From NCBI GenBank assembly GCA_028285105.1, contig JANQQE010000004.1:1-64000 (forward strand): a stretch of DNA of 64,000 bases. Reading direction: 5' to 3'. A program made the translations under genes and the position numbers. The notes below the pieces were generated by a model. The model saw only the letters and a program-made list of their open reading frames with translations, made no database searches and was not told where the DNA came from. Source of the DNA: Alphaproteobacteria bacterium (GTDB taxonomy: Bacteria > Planctomycetota > Phycisphaerae > UBA1845). Shown here one piece after another: positions 17,531 to 26,357 of this stretch; position 1 is the stretch's first letter; every line of letters begins with the position of its first letter.

Positions 17531-17788
17531 TTACACGTCGCGTTCCATTTCATCAAGAAATTCCTTCAATGGTTCAATGAGCGATTCCTGATACTCATCA
17601 ATTGACTTGAATTCGGTGTCTACCTTGATGGTAATCTCTTTTGCCTCAATGAGATTGAGGCCGAACAACTCGCGCAGGATTCTTATTCGATCAGCAAACG
17701 CGATTCCATCGCTCTTCAATTGAACATAGATTTGCTCTGCATTGAAGCCCTCGGATACGAGCGCAGCATATTTTTCCTGCGAACCCAT
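17531..17788 (-). CDS. Small protein resembling the ribosomal bL12 C-terminal domain
   Basis: 85 aa. Residues 28-52 (FADRIRILRELFGLNLIEAKEI) follow the bL12 C-terminal pattern in which I..IR...GL.L.EAK contacts translation factors. The tail is acidic with EFLDEMERDV. AAAGGG sits 6 bases before the ATG. It lacks the bL12 N-terminal dimer domain. It lies 71 bases past the end of recG on the same strand. Possible roles in translation or protein-protein contact are inference. Confidence 0.65.
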   Translation of the reverse strand: MGSQEKYAALVSEGFNAEQIYVQLKSDGIAFADRIRILRELFGLNLIEAKEITIKVDTEFKSIDEYQESLIEPLKEFLDEMERDV

Positions 17789-17859
17789 CTAAGCCCTTTC
17801 AGAGAATTGCTATATTTCGGCCCCATACAATGGTATTCGATTTTAACTGACACGTCGCA

Positions 17860-19923
17860 CTACTTCATCGCCAACGGATGCGCTTCTTCGACAGCTTTCA
17901 ATAGCTTTTGGTTTTCTGGGTTTGCTAAATCGGGATCGTGTTCGGTGATCGCTTCTGCATCCTTGATCGCAGCTTGCAGCAGTGCGTCGTCTTTGGTCAG
18001 GTCTGCTGCTCTGAAGACCGGGATACCGCTTTGTCTTGTGCCCACGATTTCGCCTGGACCGCGAAGGTTCAGATCGGCTTCTGCTATTTTGAATCCGTCA
18101 CTGGTTTTTCGCAGGACGTCTAATCGCGTTTTGGATTTTCTCGACTCTGAATCGGTGAACAGCAGGCACATGCCCGATTCGTTGCCTCGGCCGACGCGCC
18201 CTCGCAGTTGATGCAATTGCGCCAGTCCGAAGCGCTCGGCGTGTTCGACGATCAGCATGGTGGCTTCAGGAACATCCACGCCGACCTCGACGACGGTGGT
18301 AGACACCAACACTTGAATGCGACCTTCGCGAAATGCGTTCATCGTTGCCAGCTTCTCGTCGCTTTTCATTCGGCCATGCAGCAAGCCGATTTCGAATCCT
18401 CTAAGTTCGCCGGTGCGAAGCGCTTTGGCTTGGGCTACCGCGTCTTTTAGGTCGAGCGTTTCGGATTCTTCGACCAGCGGATACACAACGAACACCCGTT
18501 CGCCTGCTGCCAATCGCCTGCGCACGAACTTCCAGCACGATGCCTGCAACTCGGGCGTGACGATTTTCGTCTCAACCGGCTTGCGACCGGCTGGCAGCGC
18601 GTCGATTGTGGTGACTTCAAAGTCGCCGTACACCGTCATCGCCAATGTTCGCGGAATTGGTGTGGCTGTCATCACCAGATAATGATGTCCGCGCGACTTC
18701 GACCGAAGCGCCGTCCGCTGCGCCACGCCAAAGCGATGCTGCTCATCAATGATCACCAATCCAAGTCGCGACCACTTCACGTCGTCTTCGATCAGCGCAT
18801 GGGTTCCAATTGCAATGTCTATTGCCCCAGACGCCAAACCATTGAGTAACGTCTTGCGCTCGCTCGCCCGCATCTGCCCTACCAGCAAACCAACATTGAC
18901 CCGACTGCCCTCAAGGTATCTGCAAATCTTGTCGTGTGTCTGGCGGGCGAGGATTTCGGTCGGTGCAAGAATCGTGACCTGCATTCGATTTGCAACGGCA
19001 GAAAGCGCCGCATAGATCGCAACCGCCGTCTTACCGCAGCCGACATCCCCTTGCAGCAGGCGGGTCATCGGTCGCGTCTGACTCAAGTCGGCGACGATTT
19101 CAGCAATCGCTTTCCGCTGGGCGGTTGTCAATTCAAACGGCAGCCGCGCACGGATGCGTTCGTTTATCTTCGCCGTCGTGACAATCGGCGGTGCGTCGTC
19201 GGCCTGTCTCACGCGATGGCGTCGTACGCGAATCGCCAGTTGCATCAACAGCAATTCGTCGTAGGCCCATCGCTTCCGCGCACCATTGACGTTTTCCAAT
19301 TTTGTGGGCCGATGGAGTTCGCGCAGCGCATCCGCGCGGTCCATCAGTCTGTGGCGTTCGATCAATTCCTTTGGCAGGTATTCACGAACGGCTGCTATCG
19401 CCACCGGCAACACCGTATCCAGCACGCGAGAAATCTGTTTCGGCGGGAGCAGCTTCGTCGCTGAATAGACGGGAACCAACGCATCGACGTCTGCGGCCAA
19501 CGGATCGACATCGTCGGGTAGAATCTCAAACGTCGGATTCACAAACTGCACCCAGCGTTTGTCTTCGATCGCCTTGCCGGTCAGTTTGATCGTTTGTCCC
19601 TGACCCAATCGATCGCGCAGGTAGGGCGCATTGAACCAACGTGCCCGACACGTTCCTGTGCCGTCGATCACGTCGATCAACACCGATGATCGACGATATC
19701 CCTGGGTTGCCCGTACCCTGCCGACACTGCCGATCACCGTCGCAACTTCGTCGACATCGAGTTCGCCGATGGGTTTCGACTTTGGCAGCAGTTCGTAACG
19801 AAACGGCAGGTGGCACAGCAAATCGCCCACGGTGCGCACGCCCAGCGCCTTGAATTCTTTCGCGCGGTGCGGACCGACGCCTTTGGTGTACATGATCGGT
19901 TTGCTGAGCAGATCGGAAGGCAT
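17860..19923 (-). CDS. recG: ATP-dependent DNA helicase RecG
   Basis: 687 aa, the normal RecG length. N-terminal OB-fold wedge domain (TVIGSVGRVRATQGY...), Walker A GDVGCGKTAVA, DEQH box in VIIDEQHRFGVAQR, TATPIPRTLAM, and the helicase C-terminal motifs VVEVGVDVPEATMLIVEHAERFGLAQLHQLRGRVGRG (quoted in parts of the motif VI region). It rewinds stalled forks and branch-migrates Holliday junctions. It starts with MPSDLLSKPI. Upstream, two AGCCGGCT segments (19938-19975) form a short direct/inverted pattern. Confidence 0.95.
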   Translation of the reverse strand: MPSDLLSKPIMYTKGVGPHRAKEFKALGVRTVGDLLCHLPFRYELLPKSKPIGELDVDEVATVIGSVGRVRATQGYRRSSVLIDVIDGTGTCRARWFNAPYLRDRLGQGQTIKLTGKAIEDKRWVQFVNPTFEILPDDVDPLAADVDALVPVYSATKLLPPKQISRVLDTVLPVAIAAVREYLPKELIERHRLMDRADALRELHRPTKLENVNGARKRWAYDELLLMQLAIRVRRHRVRQADDAPPIVTTAKINERIRARLPFELTTAQRKAIAEIVADLSQTRPMTRLLQGDVGCGKTAVAIYAALSAVANRMQVTILAPTEILARQTHDKICRYLEGSRVNVGLLVGQMRASERKTLLNGLASGAIDIAIGTHALIEDDVKWSRLGLVIIDEQHRFGVAQRTALRSKSRGHHYLVMTATPIPRTLAMTVYGDFEVTTIDALPAGRKPVETKIVTPELQASCWKFVRRRLAAGERVFVVYPLVEESETLDLKDAVAQAKALRTGELRGFEIGLLHGRMKSDEKLATMNAFREGRIQVLVSTTVVEVGVDVPEATMLIVEHAERFGLAQLHQLRGRVGRGNESGMCLLFTDSESRKSKTRLDVLRKTSDGFKIAEADLNLRGPGEIVGTRQSGIPVFRAADLTKDDALLQAAIKDAEAITEHDPDLANPENQKLLKAVEEAHPLAMK

Positions 19924-20027
19924 GGGGCGACGGTACTGCAGCCGGCTCGCACTGACAAGTACAAGCCGGCTACGAACGTGGGGTCACGCGTCGCCGATTG
20001 TTTGAGCGTGCGTCAGGGAGATTTCGA

Positions 20028-20531
20028 TTACGGAATGATGAGTTCCTGCCCGGCTTGCAACGTGTGGGGGCTGGACATCACACCGCGATTGGCTTCGTAA
20101 ATCACGCGCCACTTCGACTGGTCGCTGTAGTAAGTGCGAGCGAGAGAGTACAAGGTCTCGCCGCGCTGCACGACATGCGTTCCACCGCTTCCGCCGGCAG
20201 GTGCGCTGTAACCACTGCTTGCTGGGGTAGCGTACTGCTGATTGGCGTTGCTGGACTGCGACGAGCCAGGACTAACAGTGTACCTCGGCGACTGGGAATA
20301 GGTATCAACCCGTCCTCCATTGTCATACGAAGGCGACTCAGACGATGTCGGCGCCGACGAATAGTTACTGCCGGCTGAGTAGTTGCTACCGGAAGATGTC
20401 GGTTCCTGATAATTGTAGGAATAGGAACTGTCACGAACGGGCGTGGTGTCGAGGTGTTCGACTTTTTCCTTGCATCCGTTCACAGCGACGAGGGCGCACA
20501 GCGCCACCAGAGTTGTTGCAATCCTTTGCAT
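20028..20531 (-). CDS. LysM-domain lipoprotein
   Basis: 167 aa from the ATG at 20531, set by a textbook AGGAGGT six bases upstream. Signal sequence with lipobox VNGC (Cys near 20), a long Ser/Tyr/Gly-rich low-complexity linker (about 30-110), and one C-terminal LysM domain (HVVQRGETLYSLARTYYSD ... LQAGQELIIP). It should be lipid-anchored and bind peptidoglycan glycan strands in the periplasm. An extension to 20606 has no ribosome site. Confidence 0.85.
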   Translation of the reverse strand: MQRIATTLVALCALVAVNGCKEKVEHLDTTPVRDSSYSYNYQEPTSSGSNYSAGSNYSSAPTSSESPSYDNGGRVDTYSQSPRYTVSPGSSQSSNANQQYATPASSGYSAPAGGSGGTHVVQRGETLYSLARTYYSDQSKWRVIYEANRGVMSSPHTLQAGQELIIP

Positions 20532-20721
20532 CGGCGGACCTCCTGTCCATTGTTGCCACGTGAATTGTCCAACCCGGATTCTGTCTCGAATGCGGTTGGG
20601 CGTCAAGTAAAATCACAGGGCAGTTTGTTCTGAATTTGACAAGAGAATGCGGACACTCGCAGGCCACCAGGAGCCGGGTCTCACCTGAGTCGAATACGCA
20701 TTTATCAGTGTTGAAAACGCA

Positions 20722-21378
20722 TCATTTTTCTTTTGAAACCGGCTCAGTCGCCGATGATTGCTCAGGAATTGTCCCACCCGTCGCGACGATGCGGGCGTTG
20801 GCGATGTCGATGCGATGGTCGCGCTCGAAGTTCGACATGCGAAAACCGGGCTTGGCGATGAAGGTTCCGTGAATCTCGGTTTCATCGGCACAGGTTACGT
20901 TGATCGTTCCTCGTCGAAGTTTCGCGCCCTTGACCTCGATCTGCCCGGAGACCATGTGGGTAACCCCTTCGAGTCGGCCAGTCCGCTGAATCAGAAATCC
21001 GCTGACCACCTCCGGTTCATCCGTGATTTTGGCGGAGTTGGAATCTCTGGCAACGGATTCGCTTTGCAACGAGGAGATATCATCGCCGATTTGAAACACA
21101 CCGGTTGTTGGGGGCAGACGCAAGTACAAAACATACTGCGGTGTTCCGTAGCGCGAACCGGGTAGTGGCCACTCACATTTCAATTGAGCGACCACATCGC
21201 CAGTGTCAAGATCGAGTTGAGCCCGCTCGCTTTCAAGTGCAACCGACTGCTGACTTCCGAATTCGAATGGATGAATCAATTCGACGGTTGCGTGGGGTCT
21301 TGAACAGCCACCGGCAACTGAAACCATCACCATCGCAACGAATACGCTTTCGATTCTTTTTTGATGATTCAATCGCAA
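20722..21378 (-). CDS. Putative lipoprotein, unknown function
   Basis: Up to 218 aa. The signal sequence ends in a lipobox (SVAGGC, Cys about 25). The rest is beta-rich without a family I recognise. The start is probably TTG: 21378, or 21372, which places AAGGG at a better six-base distance. The frame overlaps the end of the glutaredoxin-like gene (21369) by ten bases, indicating an operon and possible coupling. Confidence 0.6.
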   Translation of the reverse strand: MRLNHQKRIESVFVAMVMVSVAGGCSRPHATVELIHPFEFGSQQSVALESERAQLDLDTGDVVAQLKCEWPLPGSRYGTPQYVLYLRLPPTTGVFQIGDDISSLQSESVARDSNSAKITDEPEVVSGFLIQRTGRLEGVTHMVSGQIEVKGAKLRRGTINVTCADETEIHGTFIAKPGFRMSNFERDHRIDIANARIVATGGTIPEQSSATEPVSKEK

Positions 21379-21620
21379 CCCTTCAGTGCGCGCCGCAATT
21401 CTTTCTCAACCACACGATGACGACAGAACTCTTCGCCGTCGATATGCAAAACGGGAATGTGATCGCTGTAGCAACGGGCCCAACTCGCGTTCAGCACCTC
21501 GTCAATATTGACGACATCGATCGGGACATTCCGTTTGCCAACAACTTTCTGTACAACAAACCATGCAGCGTCGCAGAGTTCGCATTCTGGCTTGGTGAAA
21601 AAAGTTAACCGCGTTGCCAT
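21369..21620 (-). CDS. Glutaredoxin-like protein (DUF836 type)
   Basis: 83 aa from the ATG at 21620. Thioredoxin-fold start LTFFTKPECELCDAAW with redox pair C-E-L-C, a VVNID strand and the cis-Pro segment HIPVLHIDGEEF. This matches the short glutaredoxin-like/DUF836 group with CxxC near residue 13. Cytoplasmic thiol chemistry is expected; the partner is unknown. An earlier in-frame ATG at 21704 would add 28 residues unlike the family. It overlaps the following lipoprotein gene. Confidence 0.75.
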   Translation of the reverse strand: MATRLTFFTKPECELCDAAWFVVQKVVGKRNVPIDVVNIDEVLNASWARCYSDHIPVLHIDGEEFCRHRVVEKELRRALKGCD

Positions 21621-21736
21621 TGACCGACACTCTGATCGCGTTGCGCATTTGCGCGCGTCGTCTGACCGAACCACGATACTATCGCAGAGACGGACTCTCG
21701 ACAAATAAGCGACTGATACAGGTGGCCGGCGATTGG

Positions 21737-22957
21737 CTAATGGCCCATGGTCTTGGAAATCGTGAAAATAGGCAGCAACAGAGCGATGACGATGCTTCCG
21801 ACGATACCGCCCATCACGAAGATCATGATCGGTTCGATCATCTGCGTCACGCGCTTGATGGATTGTTCGAGGTCCCGTTCCAGAAACAGGCTAACGCGAT
21901 CAAGCACTTCTGCAAGGTGCCCACTGCGTTCGCCGGCCCGCACCATCTGCGTGACAGAGCGCGGCATGAGTTTCGATTTCAAAAGCGGAGTACTGATTTG
22001 TTCACCGGTCTGCACGCTCTCATCCACGCGGTCCCACATGTCTTGAAAATACCGATTACCGACGACCGCACGGGTGATCCCAACGGCATCGAGAATCGAT
22101 ACGCCCGCGCGGGTGAGCGTCCCCATCGTTCGCAGCGAACGGGTCAGGCAGGTCTTGTGAAACATGCGCCCGATAAGCGGTGTGTGGAGCAAGATCCAAT
22201 GCAAAGGCCGACGACCACGCCTGGATCGAAAGAATAGAATCGAACCGATGACAGTAACGACCAACGCGGTGGCCCAATAAATCCAGTTGGCTGTCATCCA
22301 ACCGCTGATCGCCATAAGAATTTTGGTCGGCACCGGCAGCAGATCTTCCTTGCCGCGGTACAACCCGGTAAATTTCGGCATCAAAAACGTCAACAGGAAA
22401 ATCACCACACCGATCGACATGCACATCAGAAAGCTCGGGTAGATCAAAGCGCCGATGACCTTGCGCGTGGTCTCGCGCTGGTTGCTCAAGTAGGTGGCAC
22501 AGCGATCCAACATCGGACCCAACTGACCGGATGCTTCCGACGCTTTGACGAGGTTGACGACCAGCGGCTTGAACACCTTCGGATGCCTAGCCAGCGCCGT
22601 CGAGAAAGGCGTTCCCGATTCGACATCGGTCAGGATTTTCTGGAGTACCTTTTTGAAGCCCACCGACTCGGTCTGTTCGATGATGCTGTCGAGCGCTTCC
22701 GTGATCGAAACACCCGTATCGACCATCACCGACATCTGGGTGACGAAGTGAATGATGTCTGTCGATTTGATTCGGTTACCACCGATGCGAATCTGGGTGG
22801 CAGCCGCTTCGACGGCTTGGGCGGCTTCTTGAATCTTAACCACGAATTTACCGTCAGCCCGAAGCATGCGGGCGGCTTCACCCGAGTTGGGCGCACTGAT
22901 CACGCCTTCAATCGAGTCGCCCGTTGAACTTCTTGCCAGGTAATCGAATCGTGGCAT
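21737..22957 (-). CDS. gspF: Type II secretion/type IV pilus inner-membrane protein (GspF/PilC)
   Basis: 406 aa, normal for the family. It starts MPRFDYLARSSTGDSIEGVI and carries two GspF domains of about 120 residues (about 75-195 and 275-395), each with a helix bundle and PL.VN.V..GE/SG-type motif (VNLVKASEASGQL, TQMVRAGERSGHL), and three membrane segments. It is the platform protein that couples the ATPase to pseudopilin assembly. It is the last gene of the pilus operon, 41 bases after gspE. Confidence 0.93.
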   Translation of the reverse strand: MPRFDYLARSSTGDSIEGVISAPNSGEAARMLRADGKFVVKIQEAAQAVEAAATQIRIGGNRIKSTDIIHFVTQMSVMVDTGVSITEALDSIIEQTESVGFKKVLQKILTDVESGTPFSTALARHPKVFKPLVVNLVKASEASGQLGPMLDRCATYLSNQRETTRKVIGALIYPSFLMCMSIGVVIFLLTFLMPKFTGLYRGKEDLLPVPTKILMAISGWMTANWIYWATALVVTVIGSILFFRSRRGRRPLHWILLHTPLIGRMFHKTCLTRSLRTMGTLTRAGVSILDAVGITRAVVGNRYFQDMWDRVDESVQTGEQISTPLLKSKLMPRSVTQMVRAGERSGHLAEVLDRVSLFLERDLEQSIKRVTQMIEPIMIFVMGGIVGSIVIALLLPIFTISKTMGH

Positions 22958-22998
22958 TTGCTGTTATCCCGTAGCAGCGTGCGATCGACCGCGAAGGC

Positions 22999-24702
22999 TT
23001 AGCCGCTGGTGACGCGAAGGATTTCTTCGACGGTCGTTTCGCCCGAATGCACTTTGGCCATTCCGTATTCAAACAAATTCTTGATGCCTTGCGATTTGGC
23101 GATCGCTCGCAGTTTTCCAAGACCCGCACCGGAGGCAATGGCGTCTCGCATCTCGTCTCCGGGAATCAAAATCTCGTAGATACCGCTTCGACCCTTGAAT
23201 CCGGTTTGATGACACGTGCTGCATCCGCGGCCTTTGGTCACTTTGTCGATCGACAAGCCAGCCCGCTTTGCCGCTTGCATTACATTGGTCGGCGCTTCGA
23301 CTTCGGTTCCGCACTCTTGACACACACGGCGCACCAGGCGCTGTGCAACTACGCCGACGATCGCGGCGCTGATTAAATAAGGCTCAATGCCGAGATTCTG
23401 CAATCGGGTGATGGCTCCGGCGCTGTCGTTGGTATGCAATGTCGAAAGGACCAGGTGCCCGGTCAGTGCGGCTTGCACTGCGATGGCCGCCGTCTCGTCA
23501 TCGCGAATTTCGCCCAGCATGATGACATCCGGATCCTGTCGCAGCAGCGTTCGCAACACCGACGCAAACGTCAAACCAATCTTGCTGTGTACCTGAAACT
23601 GGTTGATGCCCTTGACATTGTATTCGATCGGATCTTCAACCGTGCAAATGTTGATCTCCGACGAGTTGATCTCGTTGAGCATCGAATACAGCGTGCTGCT
23701 CTTACCGCTACCGGTCGGACCGGTCACGAGAATAATCCCGTAAGGCTCTTTGCAGATTTGCTGCATCGAAGCCTGCGTATCCGCGTCGAGCTTCAGTCCT
23801 GAAAACGTCAACAGACTGTTCGAGTTGTCGATGATGCGGATGACGACCTTCTCGCCAAACTTGTTGGGTAGGGTCGAGACACGCAGATCGACCTGATTGC
23901 CACGCGACGAAACGCGAATCGCGCCGTCCTGTGGCAGGCGGCGCTCGGAGATGTCCATGCCAGCCATGATCTTGATACGGGCGACGATGGCAGGTTGCAT
24001 CTGTGCGGGCGGCTGAAGCTTCTCGAACAACTGCCCATCGACCCGATAGCGCACGCGGAACTCATCTTCATCCGGTTCGAAGTGAATGTCGCTCGCACCT
24101 TCACGAATCGCACTGTGGATAGCGTGGTTGACCAGCTTGACGACCGGTGAGTCGCTGCCGAGGTCTTCGACGTCGGCGCGCTGCGAATCCGTTTCTGAAC
24201 CGGCGGATGCATTTTCGGCTTCTGCAAAAAGCTCGTCAAAGCTGGGGGCTTCGTCCTGACTGACATCTTCGATCACGGTCTTGATGTCTTCCGTCAGAGC
24301 TGCGACGATTTGAACCGGGCAGCCAGCTTGTTGGGAAACTTCGTCCACCAGAAAAAAGTTCATCAGATCGCTGACTGCGACGGTCAACGTACCATCAACT
24401 TTGAACATCGGAACGACTTGCGATTGTTCGATGAAATCGATGGGCAACACGCCGAAGACGTTGCGATCGACGAGTCGTGAATTCAGTCGGGCAAAGGGAA
24501 TGTCCTGGGCGTCCGCCAACGCCGACGTCATCTGCTCTTGCGAAACGTAGCCCATTTCGATCAGGATTTCGCCCAGCAGCTGTCGTTTTCCGCCCTCTTG
24601 CTGAACGAGGATCGCTTCATCGACTTGCTGAGGCGAGACCAAGCCGCGGTCGACAAGAACGTCGCCAAGGCGGACCGTTTTGGTTTCAGTCGAAGTGGAC
24701 AT
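22999..24702 (-). CDS. gspE: Type II secretion/type IV pilus assembly ATPase (GspE/PilB)
   Basis: 567 aa. N-terminal MshEN/T2SSE-N domain (RLGDVLVDRGLVSPQQVDEA...), then the ATPase core with Walker A GPTGSGKSST near residue 328, Asp box, Walker B (DPDVIMLGEIRD) and the His box (HLVLSTLHTND). A zinc site of four cysteines (CQEC ... CSTC) is present near 465-500, as in GspE/PilB and not PilT. It powers pseudopilus or pilus assembly at the inner membrane face. No retraction ATPase is nearby. Confidence 0.95.
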   Translation of the reverse strand: MSTSTETKTVRLGDVLVDRGLVSPQQVDEAILVQQEGGKRQLLGEILIEMGYVSQEQMTSALADAQDIPFARLNSRLVDRNVFGVLPIDFIEQSQVVPMFKVDGTLTVAVSDLMNFFLVDEVSQQAGCPVQIVAALTEDIKTVIEDVSQDEAPSFDELFAEAENASAGSETDSQRADVEDLGSDSPVVKLVNHAIHSAIREGASDIHFEPDEDEFRVRYRVDGQLFEKLQPPAQMQPAIVARIKIMAGMDISERRLPQDGAIRVSSRGNQVDLRVSTLPNKFGEKVVIRIIDNSNSLLTFSGLKLDADTQASMQQICKEPYGIILVTGPTGSGKSSTLYSMLNEINSSEINICTVEDPIEYNVKGINQFQVHSKIGLTFASVLRTLLRQDPDVIMLGEIRDDETAAIAVQAALTGHLVLSTLHTNDSAGAITRLQNLGIEPYLISAAIVGVVAQRLVRRVCQECGTEVEAPTNVMQAAKRAGLSIDKVTKGRGCSTCHQTGFKGRSGIYEILIPGDEMRDAIASGAGLGKLRAIAKSQGIKNLFEYGMAKVHSGETTVEEILRVTSG

Positions 24703-24712
24703 CAGTGGATAC

Positions 24713-25045
24713 CTAGTTTAATGCAGCCATCGCTTCTTCAAGCGTCACACACAATTCCAACTGCTTATTGAGACGCGTCACTTCCAGGATCTTTTCGAGC
24801 GATTCGCTGAGCGTGCAGATTTTGCACATGCCCAATCGCTCCTGACACTCTCGGTGCAACTGCGTAAACGCTTCCAATCCCACGCTGTCGATCCCGGTAC
24901 AGTCCACCAGATCGATAACGAAATCCTGAGCGTTCTCGACGACGGCTGCATCGACCAGTTCGCGGAACTGATTGACGGTTGTCTTGTTCAATTCGCCCTC
25001 GATTCTGAGGACGCAGACGTTGTCTTGCATCGTGCTGGTGGTCAT
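24713..25045 (-). CDS. STAS-domain protein (anti-anti-sigma type) within the pilus operon
   Basis: 110 aa from the ATG at 25045, eight bases after the TPR gene ends and ten before gspE. A single STAS domain: VCVLRIEGELNKTTVNQFRE, the VIDLVDCTGIDSVGLEAF strand-turn with a Ser at the usual phosphorylation site, and ICTLSESLEKILEVTRL. Such proteins are normally switched by serine kinases/phosphatases and bind anti-sigma factors or membrane partners. Its place suggests regulation or positioning of the secretion ATPase, which is inference. Confidence 0.85.
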   Translation of the reverse strand: MTTSTMQDNVCVLRIEGELNKTTVNQFRELVDAAVVENAQDFVIDLVDCTGIDSVGLEAFTQLHRECQERLGMCKICTLSESLEKILEVTRLNKQLELCVTLEEAMAALN

Positions 25046-25052
25046 GTTTCGC

Positions 25053-26357
25053 TCACTGCCCGGTCCGTGACATGGCGCTACCCAATGCGACTTCTTTGCT
25101 TTGTTGCGATTTTCGGTCGCGCTGTCCGTAGGCATCGATCGGCGGTTCGACCGCTGACGGTGCGCTCAATCGCTTCAGCGCCGTTCGCGCCCAATGACAA
25201 TCCGGGTCGATGGCAAGTGCCCGCTCGTACGACTCTCGGGCAGCCACCAGATCCTCTGTTTTCAGGGACACCAACCCGAGCAGGCAGTGGGCCAGAACAT
25301 CGCGATCGTTCTGCGCAACCAGCTTGTTCAGCGCTCGACTGGCCATCGCGTAGTTCTTTTCGCGCATCTTCACATAAGCGACGATCAACAACGTCTGCGG
25401 ATCGTTGGGAGACAACCGCTCGGCATTTCCCGCACCGCGACGGGCGGTACTCATGTCGTTTGATTTGATTCCGGCTTTGGCGAGCAATATCCAAGCCGCA
25501 TAATCGTCTGGATTCTTTTTGAGTACTTCGCGCAACGTCATCTTGACGCCTTCGGGTCGGTTGAGTTCAAGCATGCACTTCGCGACCGCACGCACGACCG
25601 ACGGCGCCATCTGATCTCCGTGCTTCTCGAACAACGGTTGCAAGACCGTCAGCGCTTCGGAGAATCGATGCGACCGGACCGCCAGCAGCGCATATTCCTC
25701 GGCAATCACCGGTGTGTAATGGCCGGCTGCCAATACCGCGCGAAACGCCTGCTCTGCCGCCTCACGATCGCCCAACCGCAGCGCGATCTCTCCGGACAGT
25801 GCCAAGAGACTCGGATTGTTGTCGTAGTAGAGCTTCGTCGTTTCCAGCAAACCAAGTGCTTCCTGTGACTTGTCCATCGCGACGAGGCATTCGGCTTCTG
25901 CAATCAGGTAGCTGACTTCTGTATCGTCGATGGCACGAGCCGCTCGGTAATCCTGAAGGGCGTCGGCGAAACGTTTGGTGCGTTCTGCAACCATTCCGCG
26001 AACGGAAAGCACCTTCGCGTTCTGGCTATCGAGTTCGTAAGCCTGCTCGATGGCGCGCTGTGCGGCTTGTATGCGCCCCTGTGCAAGGCGACACTCTGCC
26101 AGCAGCATGAACGCGTCAACGTTGTTGGTATCCCACCCGAGCGCTTCTTCAAGATAGCCGACCGACTCATCGACCAGCCCATGCTCATATTGCTGGCGGG
26201 CCAATTGCAGTTTGATTTTGCCGCGCACTTCGTTCCAATGATTTTCGGCTTTTTCGCGACGCTGTTGGTGGCTGAGCGAGCATCCGCCGATCGTCGCTGC
26301 TGCCAGACCGATCCCGATTAGCAATGCAATGTTCTGAATTGGAATGGCTTTACTCAT
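25053..26357 (-). CDS. TPR-repeat lipoprotein of the pilus operon
   Basis: 434 aa. Signal sequence with lipobox IGGC (Cys about 26), then TPR repeats across nearly the whole protein (YEHGLVDESVGYLEEAL, CRLAQGRIQAAQRAIEQAY, and others to about 410). By analogy with PilF/PilW-type pilotins and TPR partners of secretins it may help assemble the secretin; that is inference. Its start overlaps the secretin's end by eight bases, so the two are co-translated. Confidence 0.85.
   Translation of the reverse strand: MSKAIPIQNIALLIGIGLAAATIGGCSLSHQQRREKAENHWNEVRGKIKLQLARQQYEHGLVDESVGYLEEALGWDTNNVDAFMLLAECRLAQGRIQAAQRAIEQAYELDSQNAKVLSVRGMVAERTKRFADALQDYRAARAIDDTEVSYLIAEAECLVAMDKSQEALGLLETTKLYYDNNPSLLALSGEIALRLGDREAAEQAFRAVLAAGHYTPVIAEEYALLAVRSHRFSEALTVLQPLFEKHGDQMAPSVVRAVAKCMLELNRPEGVKMTLREVLKKNPDDYAAWILLAKAGIKSNDMSTARRGAGNAERLSPNDPQTLLIVAYVKMREKNYAMASRALNKLVAQNDRDVLAHCLLGLVSLKTEDLVAARESYERALAIDPDCHWARTALKRLSAPSAVEPPIDAYGQRDRKSQQSKEVALGSAMSRTGQ

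Noticed and set aside
20607..20721. Possible extra gene between the LysM and lipoprotein genes
   Set aside because: Only short frames without ribosome site or signal; treated as leader.
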